From: Gemmatimonadetes bacterium T265
Lineage (GTDB): Bacteria > Gemmatimonadota > Gemmatimonadetes > Gemmatimonadales > Gemmatimonadaceae
Assembly: GCA_019973575.1 (NCBI GenBank)
Contig: BPUI01000001.1
Coordinates: 62,001-126,000 of the forward strand
Length of the DNA stretch: 64,000 bases
Direction: 5' to 3'
Shown: positions 35,723 through 46,179 of the stretch, piece after piece
Position numbering within the stretch: the first letter of the stretch is position 1
How the letters are laid out: each line of letters begins with the position of its first letter
Notes under the pieces: model-generated
Database searches by the model: none
Told to the model about the DNA's origin: nothing
The model's input: only the letters and a program-made list of their open reading frames with translations
Made by a program: the position numbers and the translations under genes

Positions 35723-37270
35723 ATGCTGCCTCTTCCCGCCCCCGGCCGCCCTGCGGCCGTCCGACGCGGGCGCCGGTCCGTCCTGCCCGTCGTCGGCGGC
35801 GCGCTCTTCCTCGGCGCCGCGGCGTCGGCCGCGCCGGCCGCGCTGCCCGCGCAGAACATCACCGCGACCCCGGCCGCGCCGAGCGCCCTCTCGCTCGAAG
35901 ACGCGGTCTCGCTCGCACGCAACAACGCGCCCGGGTACCTCGTCAACGTCAACGCCCGGCGCCGCGCCGACGCCCAGGTGCGGAGCGCGAGCGGCGGGCT
36001 CCTCCCGACGCTCTCGACGAGCCTCGGGTCGAGCTACCGCGAGGGACGCCAGCAGTACTACGCCGGCCAGGCGCTCGGCGCCACGGCCAGCCAGGTGTCC
36101 GGCAGCTATAGCCTCGACCTCACGGCCTCGTACAGCATTTCGTCGCTGACCGCACCGCGACTGCAGCGCGCGAGCCGCGAGGCGGTCGACGCCGACATCG
36201 GCGGGTCGACGCAGCAACTGCGGACGAGCGTGACGCAGCAATACCTGACCGCACTGCAGCAGCAGGCGCGCGCCGAGCTTGCCGACACGCTCGTCGCGAC
36301 CGCGCGCACGCAGCTCGAACTCGCGAAGGCGCGCGTCGCGGTCGGCGCCGCGACCGTGCTCGACGTGCGCCGCGCCGAGGTCACGCTCGGGCAGCAGCAG
36401 GTCGCCGGCATCCAGGCGCGCAACCAGGCCGAGGTCGAGCGGGTGCGCCTGCTCCAGCAGATCGGCGTCGAGCCGAGCCGGCCGGTGACGCTCACGTCGC
36501 GATTCGTCGTCGCCGACCCCGGCTTCGACCTCGAGTCGCTCCTCCGGCAGGCGCGCGCCGGCAACCCCGCGCTCAACGCGCTCCGCTCGCGCGAGCGCGT
36601 CGCGGGACTCGCCGTGCGCCAGGCGCACGGGGCGTACTACCCGTCGCTCAACCTCTCGGCGAACGTGAGCGGCTACAGCAGCCAGTTCACCAACACCGAC
36701 GCCCTCGTCGCGAGCTCGCTCAACTCGCAGGTCGCGCAGTGCGAGCAGTCGGCGGCGGTGCGCGCGATCGCGACCGGGCAGCCGGTCGACGCGTCGAACT
36801 GCGCCGCGATCACGCTCACGCCCGCGCAGATTGCGACGGCGCGCGCCGGCAACGGCAACTTCTTCAACTTCACGCGGCAGCCGTACACCGTCTCGGCGTA
36901 CCTGTCGTTCCCGATCTTCAACGGGTTCCAGCGCGAGGTCGGGGTGCAGCAGGCGCGCGCCGACCAGTACGACGCCGACGCCCGCGTGCGCGCGCAGGAA
37001 TTGCAGCTGACGGCCGACGTGACCGCCGCGTTCCGCACGCTCGAGTCGCAGCGGCAGGTCGTCGCGCAGCAGGAGCGCACGGTGGCCACGGCGAAGGAGG
37101 CGCTCTACCTCGCGCAGGAGCGCTACCGCGTCGGCGCGGGCGCGTTCCTCGACGTCTCGCAGGCGCAGGACGCGTACAACCAGGCCCAGACCGACTACGT
37201 CAACGCGGTCTACCAGTACCACAGCCAGTTCGCGGTGCTCGAGGCCGCGGTCGGCCGCCCGCTCCGCTGA
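35723..37270 (+). CDS. TolC family outer-membrane efflux protein
   Basis: A 515-aa protein. A signal peptide ends in AALPAQ, then two outer-membrane-factor repeats: LSLEDAVSLARNNAPGYL in the first half and LESLLRQARAGNPALNALR in the second, each with long coiled-coil stretches rich in Gln and Ala (QQYLTALQQQARAELADTL, VAQQERTVATAKEALYLAQERYRVGAG). It would form the trimeric outer-membrane channel of a tripartite exporter. An unusual insert of about 60 residues around 335-385 contains two cysteines (VAQCEQSAAVRAI and ASNCAAITL). It opens the export operon, 19 bp before the adaptor gene. Confidence 0.93.
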   Translation: MLPLPAPGRPAAVRRGRRSVLPVVGGALFLGAAASAAPAALPAQNITATPAAPSALSLEDAVSLARNNAPGYLVNVNARRRADAQVRSASGGLLPTLSTSLGSSYREGRQQYYAGQALGATASQVSGSYSLDLTASYSISSLTAPRLQRASREAVDADIGGSTQQLRTSVTQQYLTALQQQARAELADTLVATARTQLELAKARVAVGAATVLDVRRAEVTLGQQQVAGIQARNQAEVERVRLLQQIGVEPSRPVTLTSRFVVADPGFDLESLLRQARAGNPALNALRSRERVAGLAVRQAHGAYYPSLNLSANVSGYSSQFTNTDALVASSLNSQVAQCEQSAAVRAIATGQPVDASNCAAITLTPAQIATARAGNGNFFNFTRQPYTVSAYLSFPIFNGFQREVGVQQARADQYDADARVRAQELQLTADVTAAFRTLESQRQVVAQQERTVATAKEALYLAQERYRVGAGAFLDVSQAQDAYNQAQTDYVNAVYQYHSQFAVLEAAVGRPLR

Positions 37271-37289
37271 CATCCCACCCGCCCCGCCC

Positions 37290-38584
37290 ATGCGCAAGAG
37301 CGTCAAACTGACCATCGCCGGCGTCGCCGTCGCCTCGCTCGCCGGCGTCGCGGCGGCGAGCGCGAGCAAGCGGTCGGCCAAGGCCGTCGACGTCAAGACC
37401 GAGGCCGTCCAGCGCCGCGACCTCGTCGCCTCCGTGACGGCGAGCGGACAGGTCCGCCCGCACACGAAGGTCGACGTCGCCGCCGACATCAGCGGGCGCA
37501 TCGTGCGCCTCGCCGTCAAGGAGGGGCAGCTCGTCACGCGCGGACAGTTCCTCCTCCAGATCGACCCCGCGCAGTACGCGGCCACCGTGCAGAGCGCGCA
37601 AGCCGCGGTCTCGCAGGCGCGCGCGCAGCAGGCGCAGGCGCAGGCCAACCTGATCCAGGCCCAGCGCGCCTACGACCGCATGGCCGCGATCAAGAAGCAG
37701 AACGCGCAGCTCGTCTCCGAGTCCGAGCTCGACCAGCTCCACACGCAGGCCGACGCGGCGCGCGCCCTCGCCGACGCCGGCCGCTTCGCCGTCAACCAGG
37801 CGTTAGGCCAGCTCCAGAACGCGCAGCAGGCGCTCGACAAGACGACGATCGTCGCGCCGATGAGCGGGCGCGTGACGCGCCTCAACGTCGAGCAGGGCGA
37901 GACCGCCGTGCCCGGCACCTTCAACAAGGACGCGGCAACGCTGCTCACGATCAGCGACATGAGCGTGCTCGAGACGAAGATCAAGGTCGACGAGACCGAC
38001 GTCGCGCGCATCAAGCTCGGCGACTCGGCCGTCGTGCAGATCGACGCCTTCCCCGACTCGACGTTCACCGGCCGCGTGACGGAGATCTCGAACAGCGCGC
38101 TCAAGAGCACCACCGGACAGCAGGCCGCCGACCAGGCGGTCGACTACGAGGTGACGGTGCAACTCCTCAACCCCCCGACCGACACCCGCCCCGACTTCTC
38201 GGCGACCGCCAAGGTCGTCACCGCGGCGCGGCAGCGCGCCCTCGCGGTGCCGATCATCGCGCTCACCGTGCGCGAGAACCAGCCCGTCGGCGGCGACACC
38301 GCCGAGCAGGGGCTCGGCGCCAAGAAGCCGCAGAAGGAGGTCGGCAAGAAGGACGTCGAGGGCGTCTTCATCGTCGGCAAGGACAACAAGGTGCAGTTCC
38401 GCCCCGTGAAGGTCGGCATCGCGGGCGACAAGTACTTCGAAGTCACCGGCGGCGTGCGCGAGGGCGAGACGATCGTCGCGGGCACCTACCAGGCGATCCG
38501 CGAGCTCAAGGACGGCGCCGCGATCCGCGTCGCGCCAGACTCCGCCAAGGGCGGCAAGGTCGCGACGACGACGGGGGCGGCGAA

Positions 38585-38588
<4 letters not shown>
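37290..38588 (+). CDS. HlyD/MacA-type periplasmic adaptor of a tripartite exporter
   Basis: A 432-aa membrane-fusion protein. An N-terminal anchor ([18 protein letters not shown]) precedes lipoyl half-motifs ([21 protein letters not shown] and the matching [14 protein letters not shown]), a coiled coil (about 85-175) full of Ala/Gln, and beta-barrel and membrane-proximal domains ([17 protein letters not shown]-like segment; [20 protein letters not shown]). A Lys-rich insert near 335-355 is unusual. It links the inner-membrane ABC permease to TolC. It overlaps the ATPase start as GTGA at 38585-38588. Leu-Gly in QALGQLQ is TTA-GGC. Confidence 0.92.
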
Positions 38589-39391
<803 letters not shown>

Positions 39392-39430
39392 GGCGCAGGA
39401 GAGGGAGGCCGCGCACGTCTCGTCGCCAAC

Positions 39431-39535
39431 GTCATCCTGAGCCGGAGCGCAGCGCAGGCGAAGGATCGCTGTCCCGGCCGACCAACTGCGGTTCGGTCGC
39501 CTCGGACAGCGATCCTTCGCTCCGCTCAGGATGAC
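39431..39535. repeat. 105-bp interspersed palindrome (REP/MITE-like)
   Basis: The ends GTCATCCTGAG and CTCAGGATGAC are exact complements, and inner arms CGAAGGATCGCTGTCC / GGACAGCGATCCTTCG pair over 16 bp. The left arm carries about 12 extra bases between its two parts. The GTCATCCTGAGCGGAGCGAAGGAT pattern is familiar from dispersed palindromes in several GC-rich phyla. It sits between the ATPase stop and the first permease and would form a strong hairpin in the operon mRNA. No other copy is in this window. Confidence 0.75.
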
Positions 39536-39578
39536 ATCCTCGCCGCGTTAGGCCGCTGTACCCCCCGCCCCTCCGACC

Positions 39579-40823
39579 GTGCCCTTCCTCGACGCCGTCC
39601 GCCTCGCCTTCCAGCAGATCCGCGTGCAGAAGCTCAAGAGCTTCTTCACGCTGCTCGGCGTGACGATCGGTGTCATGTTCCTCATCGCGGTCGTCTCGGT
39701 CGTGAACGGGATGGGCCGCTACGTCGAGCGCGACTTCGCCGGCAAGTTCCTCGGCGTCAACACGTTCAACCTTCGCAAGAAGCCCGACGTCGGCGGCGAT
39801 TACAGCGAAGAAGAATGGAAGAAGATGGAGCGCCGCCCGGCGGTCACGATCGAGGACGCGTACGCGGTCCGCGACGCCCTCCCGCGGGGCGCGCACTGGG
39901 CCATCCAGGACTCGCGCTGGGGGCAGCCGACGACGCGCTACGCCAAGGGCGGCCCGCAGGTGCTCGTCGAGGCCGCGACGCCCGGCCTGTTCGCGATCAA
40001 GGACCTCGTCGTCCGGCGCGGCCGCGCGTTCGGCGACCAGGACGCGATGATCGGCGCCGACGTCGCCGTGATCGGGCAGGAGGTCGCCGAGCTGTACTTC
40101 CCCGGGGTCGACCCGGTGGGGCGCGACGTGCTCGTCGACCGCCAGCCGTTCCAGGTCATCGGCGTGCTCGAAAAGCAGGGCACCGTCTTCGGGCTGTCGC
40201 TCGACCGGCAGATCATCGCGCCGTTCTCGTCGTCGATGGCGCGGGTCACGCGCTCGCGCGACAACGGCCTGTACGGGGTGGTCGTGCAGGGCGCCAACCC
40301 CGCCGAGCAGGCGTCGTTGCAGGAGACCGTGCGCGAGGTCATGCGGCGGCGGCACAAGTTGCGCCCGGGCGCGCCGGACGACTTCACGCTCGAGAGCTCC
40401 GAGACCGCGCTCGCGCAGTGGCTCTCGCTCAAGCGGTACCTCGTGCTCGCCGGCATCGCCCTGCCGGCGATCGGACTCGTCGTCGGCGCGATCGTGATCA
40501 TGAACATCATGCTCGTCGCCGTCGCGGAGCGCACGCGCGAGATCGGCGTCCGCAAGTCGCTCGGCGCGCGCCGCCGCGACATCCTCGGCCAGTTCCTCGC
40601 CGAAAGCACTGCACTGAGCGTCGCCGGCGCGGCACTCGGCGTCGCGTTAGGCGTCGTCCTCGCGGCCGGCGTGCGCGCGGCGACGCCCCTCCCGACCGAG
40701 GTCGCGCTCTGGAGCGTGCTCGTCTCGGTGGGCCTCGGCGCGGGCGTCGGGATCGTCGCCGGCGTCTACCCCGCGAGTCGCGCCGCGCGCCTCGACCCGA
40801 TCGCCGCGCTGCGCTCCGAGTAG
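39579..40823 (+). CDS. MacB-type ABC transporter permease, type A, copy 1
   Basis: A 414-aa permease with the MacB fold: one N-terminal helix (FFTLLGVTIGVMFLIAVVSVV), a large periplasmic domain (about 45-290, MacB_PCD) and three C-terminal helices around LPAIGLVVGAIVIMNIMLVAVAERTREIGVRKSLGARRRDIL. GTG start. It begins MPFLDAVRLAFQQIRVQKLKSF, the same as type-A copy 2. It lacks its own ATPase domain and depends on the one upstream. The heptamer occurs in VALGVV. The region 40818-40841 at its end is a 12-bp tandem duplication containing the stop codon twice. Confidence 0.92.
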   Translation: MPFLDAVRLAFQQIRVQKLKSFFTLLGVTIGVMFLIAVVSVVNGMGRYVERDFAGKFLGVNTFNLRKKPDVGGDYSEEEWKKMERRPAVTIEDAYAVRDALPRGAHWAIQDSRWGQPTTRYAKGGPQVLVEAATPGLFAIKDLVVRRGRAFGDQDAMIGADVAVIGQEVAELYFPGVDPVGRDVLVDRQPFQVIGVLEKQGTVFGLSLDRQIIAPFSSSMARVTRSRDNGLYGVVVQGANPAEQASLQETVREVMRRRHKLRPGAPDDFTLESSETALAQWLSLKRYLVLAGIALPAIGLVVGAIVIMNIMLVAVAERTREIGVRKSLGARRRDILGQFLAESTALSVAGAALGVALGVVLAAGVRAATPLPTEVALWSVLVSVGLGAGVGIVAGVYPASRAARLDPIAALRSE

Positions 40824-40841
40824 CGCCGCGAGTAGCGCCGC
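40818..40841. repeat. 12-bp tandem duplication across a stop codon
   Basis: GAGTAGCGCCGC occurs twice head to tail. The first copy supplies the TAG of the type-A permease and the second places another TAG 12 bp on, in frame. It is a recent-looking slippage duplication. Confidence 0.8.
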
Positions 40842-40854
40842 CCCGCCCCCGCCC

Positions 40855-42105
40855 ATGCGCATCGTCGACCGGCTGCTCGCACTCGTCGAGGGCGTCGTCA
40901 TCGCCCTCGACGCCATCCGCACGAACAAGGTGCGCGCCGGACTCACGATCCTCGGCATCGCCGTGGGCGTGTTCGTCGTGACCGCGATGTCGGCCGCGGT
41001 CCACGGCATCAACAGCGGCGTGACGCGCACGATCGCCGCGGCCGGCCCGACGACGTTCTTCGTCACCAAGTGGCCGTCCGACATCCAGAGCTGCACGGGC
41101 GATGAGAACTCGTGCCCGTGGCGCCGCTTCCCGCCGCTCACCATCGCCGACGCGGACCGCATCGCGCGCGTGCCGAGCATCGGGCTCGTCGTCGCGCACG
41201 TGAGCAACACGAAGGAGATCCGCTACGCCGACCGGACGCTGCCGAGCGTCGACCTGTCCGCGTACACGCCGGGGTGGCTCGAGGTCACCGGCGGTGACCT
41301 GCTCGACGGGCGCGACTTCACCCCGCGCGAGAACACGACCGCCGCGCCCGTCGTGATCGTTAACGACAAGCTCGCGCAACGCTTGTTCGGCGGCGAGCAC
41401 GCGGTCGGCAAGGAGATCCGCGTCGGCGGCCAACTCATGACCGTCGTCGGCCTCTACCGCCAGCTCGGGAACGTCTTCGATTCGGGGGAGAAAGGCCGGG
41501 CCTTCCTCCCGTTCGAGACCGCGCGCCGCCGCCTCGACCAGGACGTGTCGTGGCTCGACCTCACCGTCAAGCCGCGCGACGGCGTCGGCCGCGACGCGGC
41601 GATGGACGAGGTACTCGCCCAGCTCCGCACCGAACGTCACCTGCGCCCAGCCGACGTCAACAACTTCTTCGTCGCGACGCCGGACAAAATCCTGCAGATC
41701 TACAACCAGGTCGTCGGCGCGTTCTTCCTCGTCATGCTCGTCCTCTCGGCCGTCGGACTGGTCGTCGGCGGCGTCGGCGTGGTCGCGATCATGATGATCT
41801 CGGTCACCGAGCGCACGCGCGAGATCGGCGTGCGGAAGGCGCTCGGCGCGTCGCGCGGGATCATCCTCTGGCAGTTTCTCGTTGAAGCCGCGACGCTGAC
41901 GACGATCGGCGCCGTGCTCGGGCTCGCGGCCGGCGGCGGTCTCGCCTTCGTCCTCCGGCGTCTCACGCCGATCGAGGCCGCGGTGCCCGCGGGCGCGGTC
42001 GCGACGGCGCTCGTCGCGAGTGCGCTGACCGGCGTCCTCTTCGGCATGCTCCCCGCCGTCCGCGCGGCGCGGCTCGACCCGGTCGAGGCCCTCCGCTACG
42101 AATGA
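40855..42105 (+). CDS. MacB-type ABC transporter permease, type B, copy 1
   Basis: A 416-aa permease starting MRIVDRLLALVEGVVIALDAI. The N-terminal helix (AGLTILGIAVGVFVVTAM) leads into a periplasmic domain with two cysteines in the segment QSCTGDENSCPW, not present in type A, and C-terminal helices with VVGGVGVVAIMMISVTERTREIGVRKALGASR. It ends RLDPVEALRYE. Sequence is clearly closer to type-B copy 2 than to either type A, so a working exporter may pair one A with one B. Confidence 0.92.
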   Translation: MRIVDRLLALVEGVVIALDAIRTNKVRAGLTILGIAVGVFVVTAMSAAVHGINSGVTRTIAAAGPTTFFVTKWPSDIQSCTGDENSCPWRRFPPLTIADADRIARVPSIGLVVAHVSNTKEIRYADRTLPSVDLSAYTPGWLEVTGGDLLDGRDFTPRENTTAAPVVIVNDKLAQRLFGGEHAVGKEIRVGGQLMTVVGLYRQLGNVFDSGEKGRAFLPFETARRRLDQDVSWLDLTVKPRDGVGRDAAMDEVLAQLRTERHLRPADVNNFFVATPDKILQIYNQVVGAFFLVMLVLSAVGLVVGGVGVVAIMMISVTERTREIGVRKALGASRGIILWQFLVEAATLTTIGAVLGLAAGGGLAFVLRRLTPIEAAVPAGAVATALVASALTGVLFGMLPAVRAARLDPVEALRYE

Positions 42106-42143
42106 CCAGCTTCACCTGACCGGTTCGTCCCCTCCGTCCGCCG

Positions 42144-43388
42144 ATGCCGCTCCTCGAAGCCGTCCGCCTCGCCCTGCAGCAGATCCGCGTGCAGAAGCTC
42201 AAGAGCTTCTTCACGACGCTCGGCGTGCTGATCGGCGTGATGTTCCTCATCGCCGTCATCTCGATCGTCCAGGGGATGACCAACTACATGGAGAACGACT
42301 TCGCCGGCAAGCTGATCGGCGGGAACACGTTCACCGTACGCCGCTTCCCGCAGAACAACGTCGGCAACGTCACCGAGGCGATGTGGCGCGAGTGGCAGCG
42401 CCGGCCGCGGCTCACGACCGTCGACGTCGACGTGCTGCGGAACGCGCTGCCGCCCGGCACGCAGTCGGCCATCGACAGCGAGAACCTCCTCTACGCGTCG
42501 ACGCTCTACGCGCGCCCGCGGCAGGTGTTCGCCGTCGCCACCGACGGCGACTACTTCCGCATCAAGAAGTACAACATGTCGAGCGGCCGCGCGTTCACGC
42601 CGCAGGAGGCCCAACTCGGACTCCCCGTGATCGTCATCGGCGACGAGGTGCGCGAGCGCATGTTCCCCGGGCTCGACCCGATCGGCCGCGCGCTGAAGAT
42701 CAACGGCATCCCGTACACGGTCGTGGGGGTCGTCGAAAAGCAGGGTAGCGTGTTCGGCTTCTCGCTCGACCGGCTCGCCGTCGCGCCGTTCAAGTCGCCG
42801 CTCTCGCGCCTCACGAACCCGCGCGCCGACGTCGACGGGCTGATCGTGAGCGCGCCGTCGCGCGAGGCGCTCGCCGACCTGCAGGAGCAGGCGCGCGAGA
42901 TCCTCCGCGGCCGCCGCCGCCTCGCCCCGACGCAGCCCGACAACTTCGAGTTCGAGACGTCCGAGTCGGCGCTCTCCTTCTTCAACGGCATCAAGAGCAA
43001 GATGTACGTGTTCGGCGCGGCGCTCCCCGCCATCGGGCTGATCGTCGGGTCGCTCGTGATCATGAACATCATGCTCGTCGCGGTCGCCGAGCGCACGCGC
43101 GAGATCGGCGTGCGGAAGGCGCTCGGCGCGCGACGGCGCGACATCATGAGCCAGTTCCTCGTCGAGGCCGCGATGCTCTCCCTTCTCGGCGCCGCGATCG
43201 GCATCGTCCTCGGCATCGTCGGCGCGAAGCTGCTCTCGCTCGCGTTCCCGTTCCTCCCGGCCGGCGTCGCGCCGTGGTCGATCGGCGCCGCGCTCGTGAT
43301 GGGCGCAGGCGTCGGCATCGTCGCCGGCGCGTACCCGGCGAGCCGCGCGTCGCGGCTCGACCCGATCGCGGCGCTCCGTGCCGACTGA
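42144..43388 (+). CDS. MacB-type ABC transporter permease, type A, copy 2
   Basis: A 414-aa permease starting MPLLEAVRLALQQIRVQKLKSF, nearly the same N-terminus as type-A copy 1. It has the N-terminal helix (FFTTLGVLIGVMFLIAVISI), a periplasmic domain with about half the residues changed relative to copy 1 (QNNVGNVTEAMWREWQRRP), and the C-terminal ERTREIGVRKALGARRRDIMS. The hinge-type RERAREIGVR motif is the coupling region that touches the ATPase. It lies 38 bp after type-B copy 1. Confidence 0.92.
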   Translation: MPLLEAVRLALQQIRVQKLKSFFTTLGVLIGVMFLIAVISIVQGMTNYMENDFAGKLIGGNTFTVRRFPQNNVGNVTEAMWREWQRRPRLTTVDVDVLRNALPPGTQSAIDSENLLYASTLYARPRQVFAVATDGDYFRIKKYNMSSGRAFTPQEAQLGLPVIVIGDEVRERMFPGLDPIGRALKINGIPYTVVGVVEKQGSVFGFSLDRLAVAPFKSPLSRLTNPRADVDGLIVSAPSREALADLQEQAREILRGRRRLAPTQPDNFEFETSESALSFFNGIKSKMYVFGAALPAIGLIVGSLVIMNIMLVAVAERTREIGVRKALGARRRDIMSQFLVEAAMLSLLGAAIGIVLGIVGAKLLSLAFPFLPAGVAPWSIGAALVMGAGVGIVAGAYPASRASRLDPIAALRAD

Positions 43389-43411
43389 CCGGGCCGACTA
43401 ACCGCCCCCGC

Positions 43412-44680
43412 ATGCGCCTCCTCGACCGCATCATCCAGCTGTTCGAGGGCGTCGTGATCGCCCTCGAGGCGATCCGCGCCAACAAGGTGCGCGCCGGCCT
43501 CACGATCGCCGGCGTGGCGATCGGCGTGTTCGTCGTCGTCGCGATGTCCGCGGCGGTGCACGGCATCACGATGAGTTTCCAGAGCGACGTCAACGACCTC
43601 GGCGCGACGACGTTCCAGGTCAGCCGCCGCGTGACCATCGGGCCGAGCGCGTGCGACGGCTCCGACGACGCGTGCCCGGACCGGAAAAACCCGGCGCTCT
43701 CGCCAGAAGACGCAGCCGCGATCCGTCGCCTGCCCAGCATCGGCGCGGTCGTCGAAATGCTCGGCGGGCAGAACGCGTTCGCCTACCGCGACAAGAGCCT
43801 CGCGAGCGTCGGCTTCGACGCGATGAGCGCCGACTGGCTCGAAACCGACGCGAGCGACGTCGGCCCGGGACGCAATTTCACGCCGCAGGAGGCCGCCGCC
43901 GGCGCACGCGTCGCCGTCATCAACGACTCGCTCAAGGTGCGGCTCTTCGGCGAGTCGGACCCGATCGGTAAGACGTTCACGGTCGCGAACCAGCAGTTCA
44001 CCGTCGTCGGCGTGTACCACCCGAAGGGCGGCTTCCTCAAGTCGCTCGGCGGGCGCGGCCCCGACAACCCGCGCGCGGTCATCCCGATCGACGCGTACCG
44101 CCGCAACTTCGACTACTGGCGCCGTGGGCTCTGGCTCGTCGTCAAACCGCACGACGGCGTCTCGCAGGGCGACGCGATGGACGAGGTGACCGCGCTCCTG
44201 CGGGCCCGCCGCGGCCTCCGGCCGACGCAGCCCAACAACTTCGGGCTCATCACGCAGGACCGCCTCACCGAGACGTTCGACAAGCTGTTCGGCACCCTCT
44301 TCGTGATCGGGATCGCGCTCTCCGCGGTCGGCCTGCTCGTCGGCGGCGTCGGCGTCGTCGCGATCATGATGATCTCGGTGACCGAGCGCACTCGCGAGAT
44401 CGGCGTGCGCAAGGCGTTAGGCGCGACGCGCGTGACGATCCTCTTCCAGTTCCTCGTCGAGGCCGCGACGCTGACGAGCATCGGCGCGGGCATCGGCCTC
44501 GTGCTCGGGGCCGGCGCGGCGTGGCTGATCCGCAGCAATTCGAGCGTGCCCGCGTCGGTGCCGGCGTCGGCGGTCGTCAGCGCGCTCGCGGCGAGCGCGC
44601 TGACGGGCGTACTCTTCGGGATGCTGCCCGCGCTGCGCGCGTCGCGGCTCGACCCGGTCGAGGCGCTGCGGTACGAGTAG
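43412..44680 (+). CDS. MacB-type ABC transporter permease, type B, copy 2
   Basis: A 422-aa permease starting MRLLDRIIQLFEGVVIALEAI at ATG 43412-43414. It has the N-terminal helix (AGLTIAGVAIGVFVVVAM), a periplasmic domain with a cysteine pair in PSACDGSDDACPDR, at the same place as in type-B copy 1, and C-terminal VGGVGVVAIMMISVTERTREIGVRKALGATR. It ends RLDPVEALRYE, as copy 1 does. A longer frame begins at 43274 but that would overlap the preceding gene. It closes the operon; KALGA is TTA-GGC. Confidence 0.92.
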   Translation: MRLLDRIIQLFEGVVIALEAIRANKVRAGLTIAGVAIGVFVVVAMSAAVHGITMSFQSDVNDLGATTFQVSRRVTIGPSACDGSDDACPDRKNPALSPEDAAAIRRLPSIGAVVEMLGGQNAFAYRDKSLASVGFDAMSADWLETDASDVGPGRNFTPQEAAAGARVAVINDSLKVRLFGESDPIGKTFTVANQQFTVVGVYHPKGGFLKSLGGRGPDNPRAVIPIDAYRRNFDYWRRGLWLVVKPHDGVSQGDAMDEVTALLRARRGLRPTQPNNFGLITQDRLTETFDKLFGTLFVIGIALSAVGLLVGGVGVVAIMMISVTERTREIGVRKALGATRVTILFQFLVEAATLTSIGAGIGLVLGAGAAWLIRSNSSVPASVPASAVVSALAASALTGVLFGMLPALRASRLDPVEALRYE

Positions 44681-44725
44681 CGCCGGTCGGTCCAGACGGT
44701 CGGGCCCGGTGGTATTTTGTCGCGC

Positions 44726-45469
44726 ATGTCCGAGCCCTCCGCCGCCGACGCGCCGCCCCTCGACCTCCTCGCCGTCGGCCCGCACCGCGACGACGTCGAA
44801 CTCCTCTGCGGCGGCACGATCCTCAACGCCGTCGCGCGCGGCCGGCGCGCCGGCATCCTCGATCTTACCCGCGGCGAGCTCGGCACGCGCGGCTCGGCCG
44901 GGCTGCGCGAGGCGGAGGCCGCGCGCGCGGCCGCGGTGTTAGGCGTTGTCACGCGCGAGAACCTCGGCCTCCCCGACGCAGGGATCACGAACACGGCCGA
45001 AACCCGCGCGGCGCTCGTACAGGTGCTCCGGCGGCTGCGCCCCGGCGTCGTGATCGGACCCGCCCCCACCGGCCGCCACCCCGACCACCGCGTCGCCTCG
45101 GCCCTCGTGCGCGACGCCTGCTTCCTCGCGGGAATCGTCAAGTTCGCGCCCGGACTCCCCGCCCACCGCCCGCGCAAGCTGCTCTACGCGATGGCCTACC
45201 GCGAAGACGCCGAGAAGCCGACGTTCGTCGTCGACGTGAGCGACGTGTTCGAGCGCAAGCTGGAGGCGATCCGCTGCTACGGCTCGCAGTTCGACGGGCT
45301 CACGCAGGCCGGCGAGGTCATGCCCAACGGCGAGCCGCTCTACGACGTCGTCCGCCACCATGCCGCGCACTACGGCTCACTCATCCGCGCCCGCTACGGC
45401 GAGCCGTTCGTCACGCTCGAAACGATGCGCGTCGACGACGTCACCACGCTCGAGGTCTCGACGTTCTGA
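44726..45469 (+). CDS. bshB1: Bacillithiol biosynthesis N-acetylglucosaminylmalate deacetylase BshB1-type
   Basis: A 247-aa PIG-L/LmbE-family zinc hydrolase that removes acetyl from GlcNAc-malate in bacillithiol synthesis. The N-terminal metal motif reads AVGPHRDDVELLCGGT (canonical AHPDD altered to GPHRDD), followed by LTRGELGTRGS, ENLGLPDAGI and TGRHPDHRVAS. These are the BshB1 signatures. ATG 44726 is preferred over a TTG three codons upstream. Its TGA overlaps the kynA ATG by one base. AAVLGVV carries TTA-GGC. The presence of bshB1 implies that the organism makes bacillithiol, but bshA and bshC are not in the window. Confidence 0.85.
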   Translation: MSEPSAADAPPLDLLAVGPHRDDVELLCGGTILNAVARGRRAGILDLTRGELGTRGSAGLREAEAARAAAVLGVVTRENLGLPDAGITNTAETRAALVQVLRRLRPGVVIGPAPTGRHPDHRVASALVRDACFLAGIVKFAPGLPAHRPRKLLYAMAYREDAEKPTFVVDVSDVFERKLEAIRCYGSQFDGLTQAGEVMPNGEPLYDVVRHHAAHYGSLIRARYGEPFVTLETMRVDDVTTLEVSTF

Positions 45470-46179
45470 TGGCCGGCGACTCCCCCGCGCACGAATCCGG
45501 CGCGCGCCCGCACGTGACGTACGGCTCGTACCTCGCCCTCGACGAGCTGCTCTCCCTCCAGCGCCCACGTTCCGCCGAGGGCGGCACCGAACACCCGGAC
45601 GAGCTGCTGTTCATCGTCGTCCACCAGACGAGCGAGCTGTGGTTCAAGGTGATCCTCCACGAGATCGCCGGCCTCGAGTCGGCGATGCGTGCGGCCGACG
45701 CGGGCCTCGCACTCTGGCGCGCGACGCGGGTGAACTCGCTCACCCGGATCGTCTCGGACCAGCTCTCGTCGCTCGACACGCTCCCGCCGCAGCGATTCCT
45801 CCAGTTTCGCGCCTACCTCGGCGCGTCGAGCGGCGCGCAGAGCGCGCAGTTCCGGACGATCGAACAGCGGTCGGCCGACCTCGAGGGTGCTTTTCTCGGG
45901 CTCGTCGCCGCGAACGCGACGACGGTCGAAGCGCTCTACACCGGCCCCGGTCCCGGGACGCTCTTCTTCGTCGCCGAGGCGCTGCTCGCCTACGACCAGC
46001 AGTTCGCGCGTTGGCGCTTCCAACACGTGCAGCTCGTCGAGCGCATCATCGGGCCGATGACCCAGGGCACCGGCGGGTCCCTCGGCGCGTCACACCTGAT
46101 GCGCACGGTCGGCCAGCGATTCTTCCCGGCGCTCTGGGACGCGCGCACGCGCCTGTACCGCGGCGGCTCGGCGGGGTGA
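45469..46179 (+). CDS. kynA: Tryptophan 2,3-dioxygenase
   Basis: A 236-aa haem enzyme opening the kynurenine pathway. It has TYGSYLALDELLSLQ, ELLFIVVHQTSELWFKVILHEI, RAYLGASSGAQSAQFRTIE, RFQHVQLVERIIGPMTQGTGGS and the C-terminal QRFFPALWDARTRLY, which match the TDO family closely, including the proximal haem His in the FQHVQLVERIIG segment. It is shorter than the usual 260-290 residues, chiefly in the middle. Its start overlaps the bshB1 stop (TGATG) and its stop overlaps kynB as GTGA, so the three are one translational unit. Confidence 0.9.
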   Translation: MAGDSPAHESGARPHVTYGSYLALDELLSLQRPRSAEGGTEHPDELLFIVVHQTSELWFKVILHEIAGLESAMRAADAGLALWRATRVNSLTRIVSDQLSSLDTLPPQRFLQFRAYLGASSGAQSAQFRTIEQRSADLEGAFLGLVAANATTVEALYTGPGPGTLFFVAEALLAYDQQFARWRFQHVQLVERIIGPMTQGTGGSLGASHLMRTVGQRFFPALWDARTRLYRGGSAG

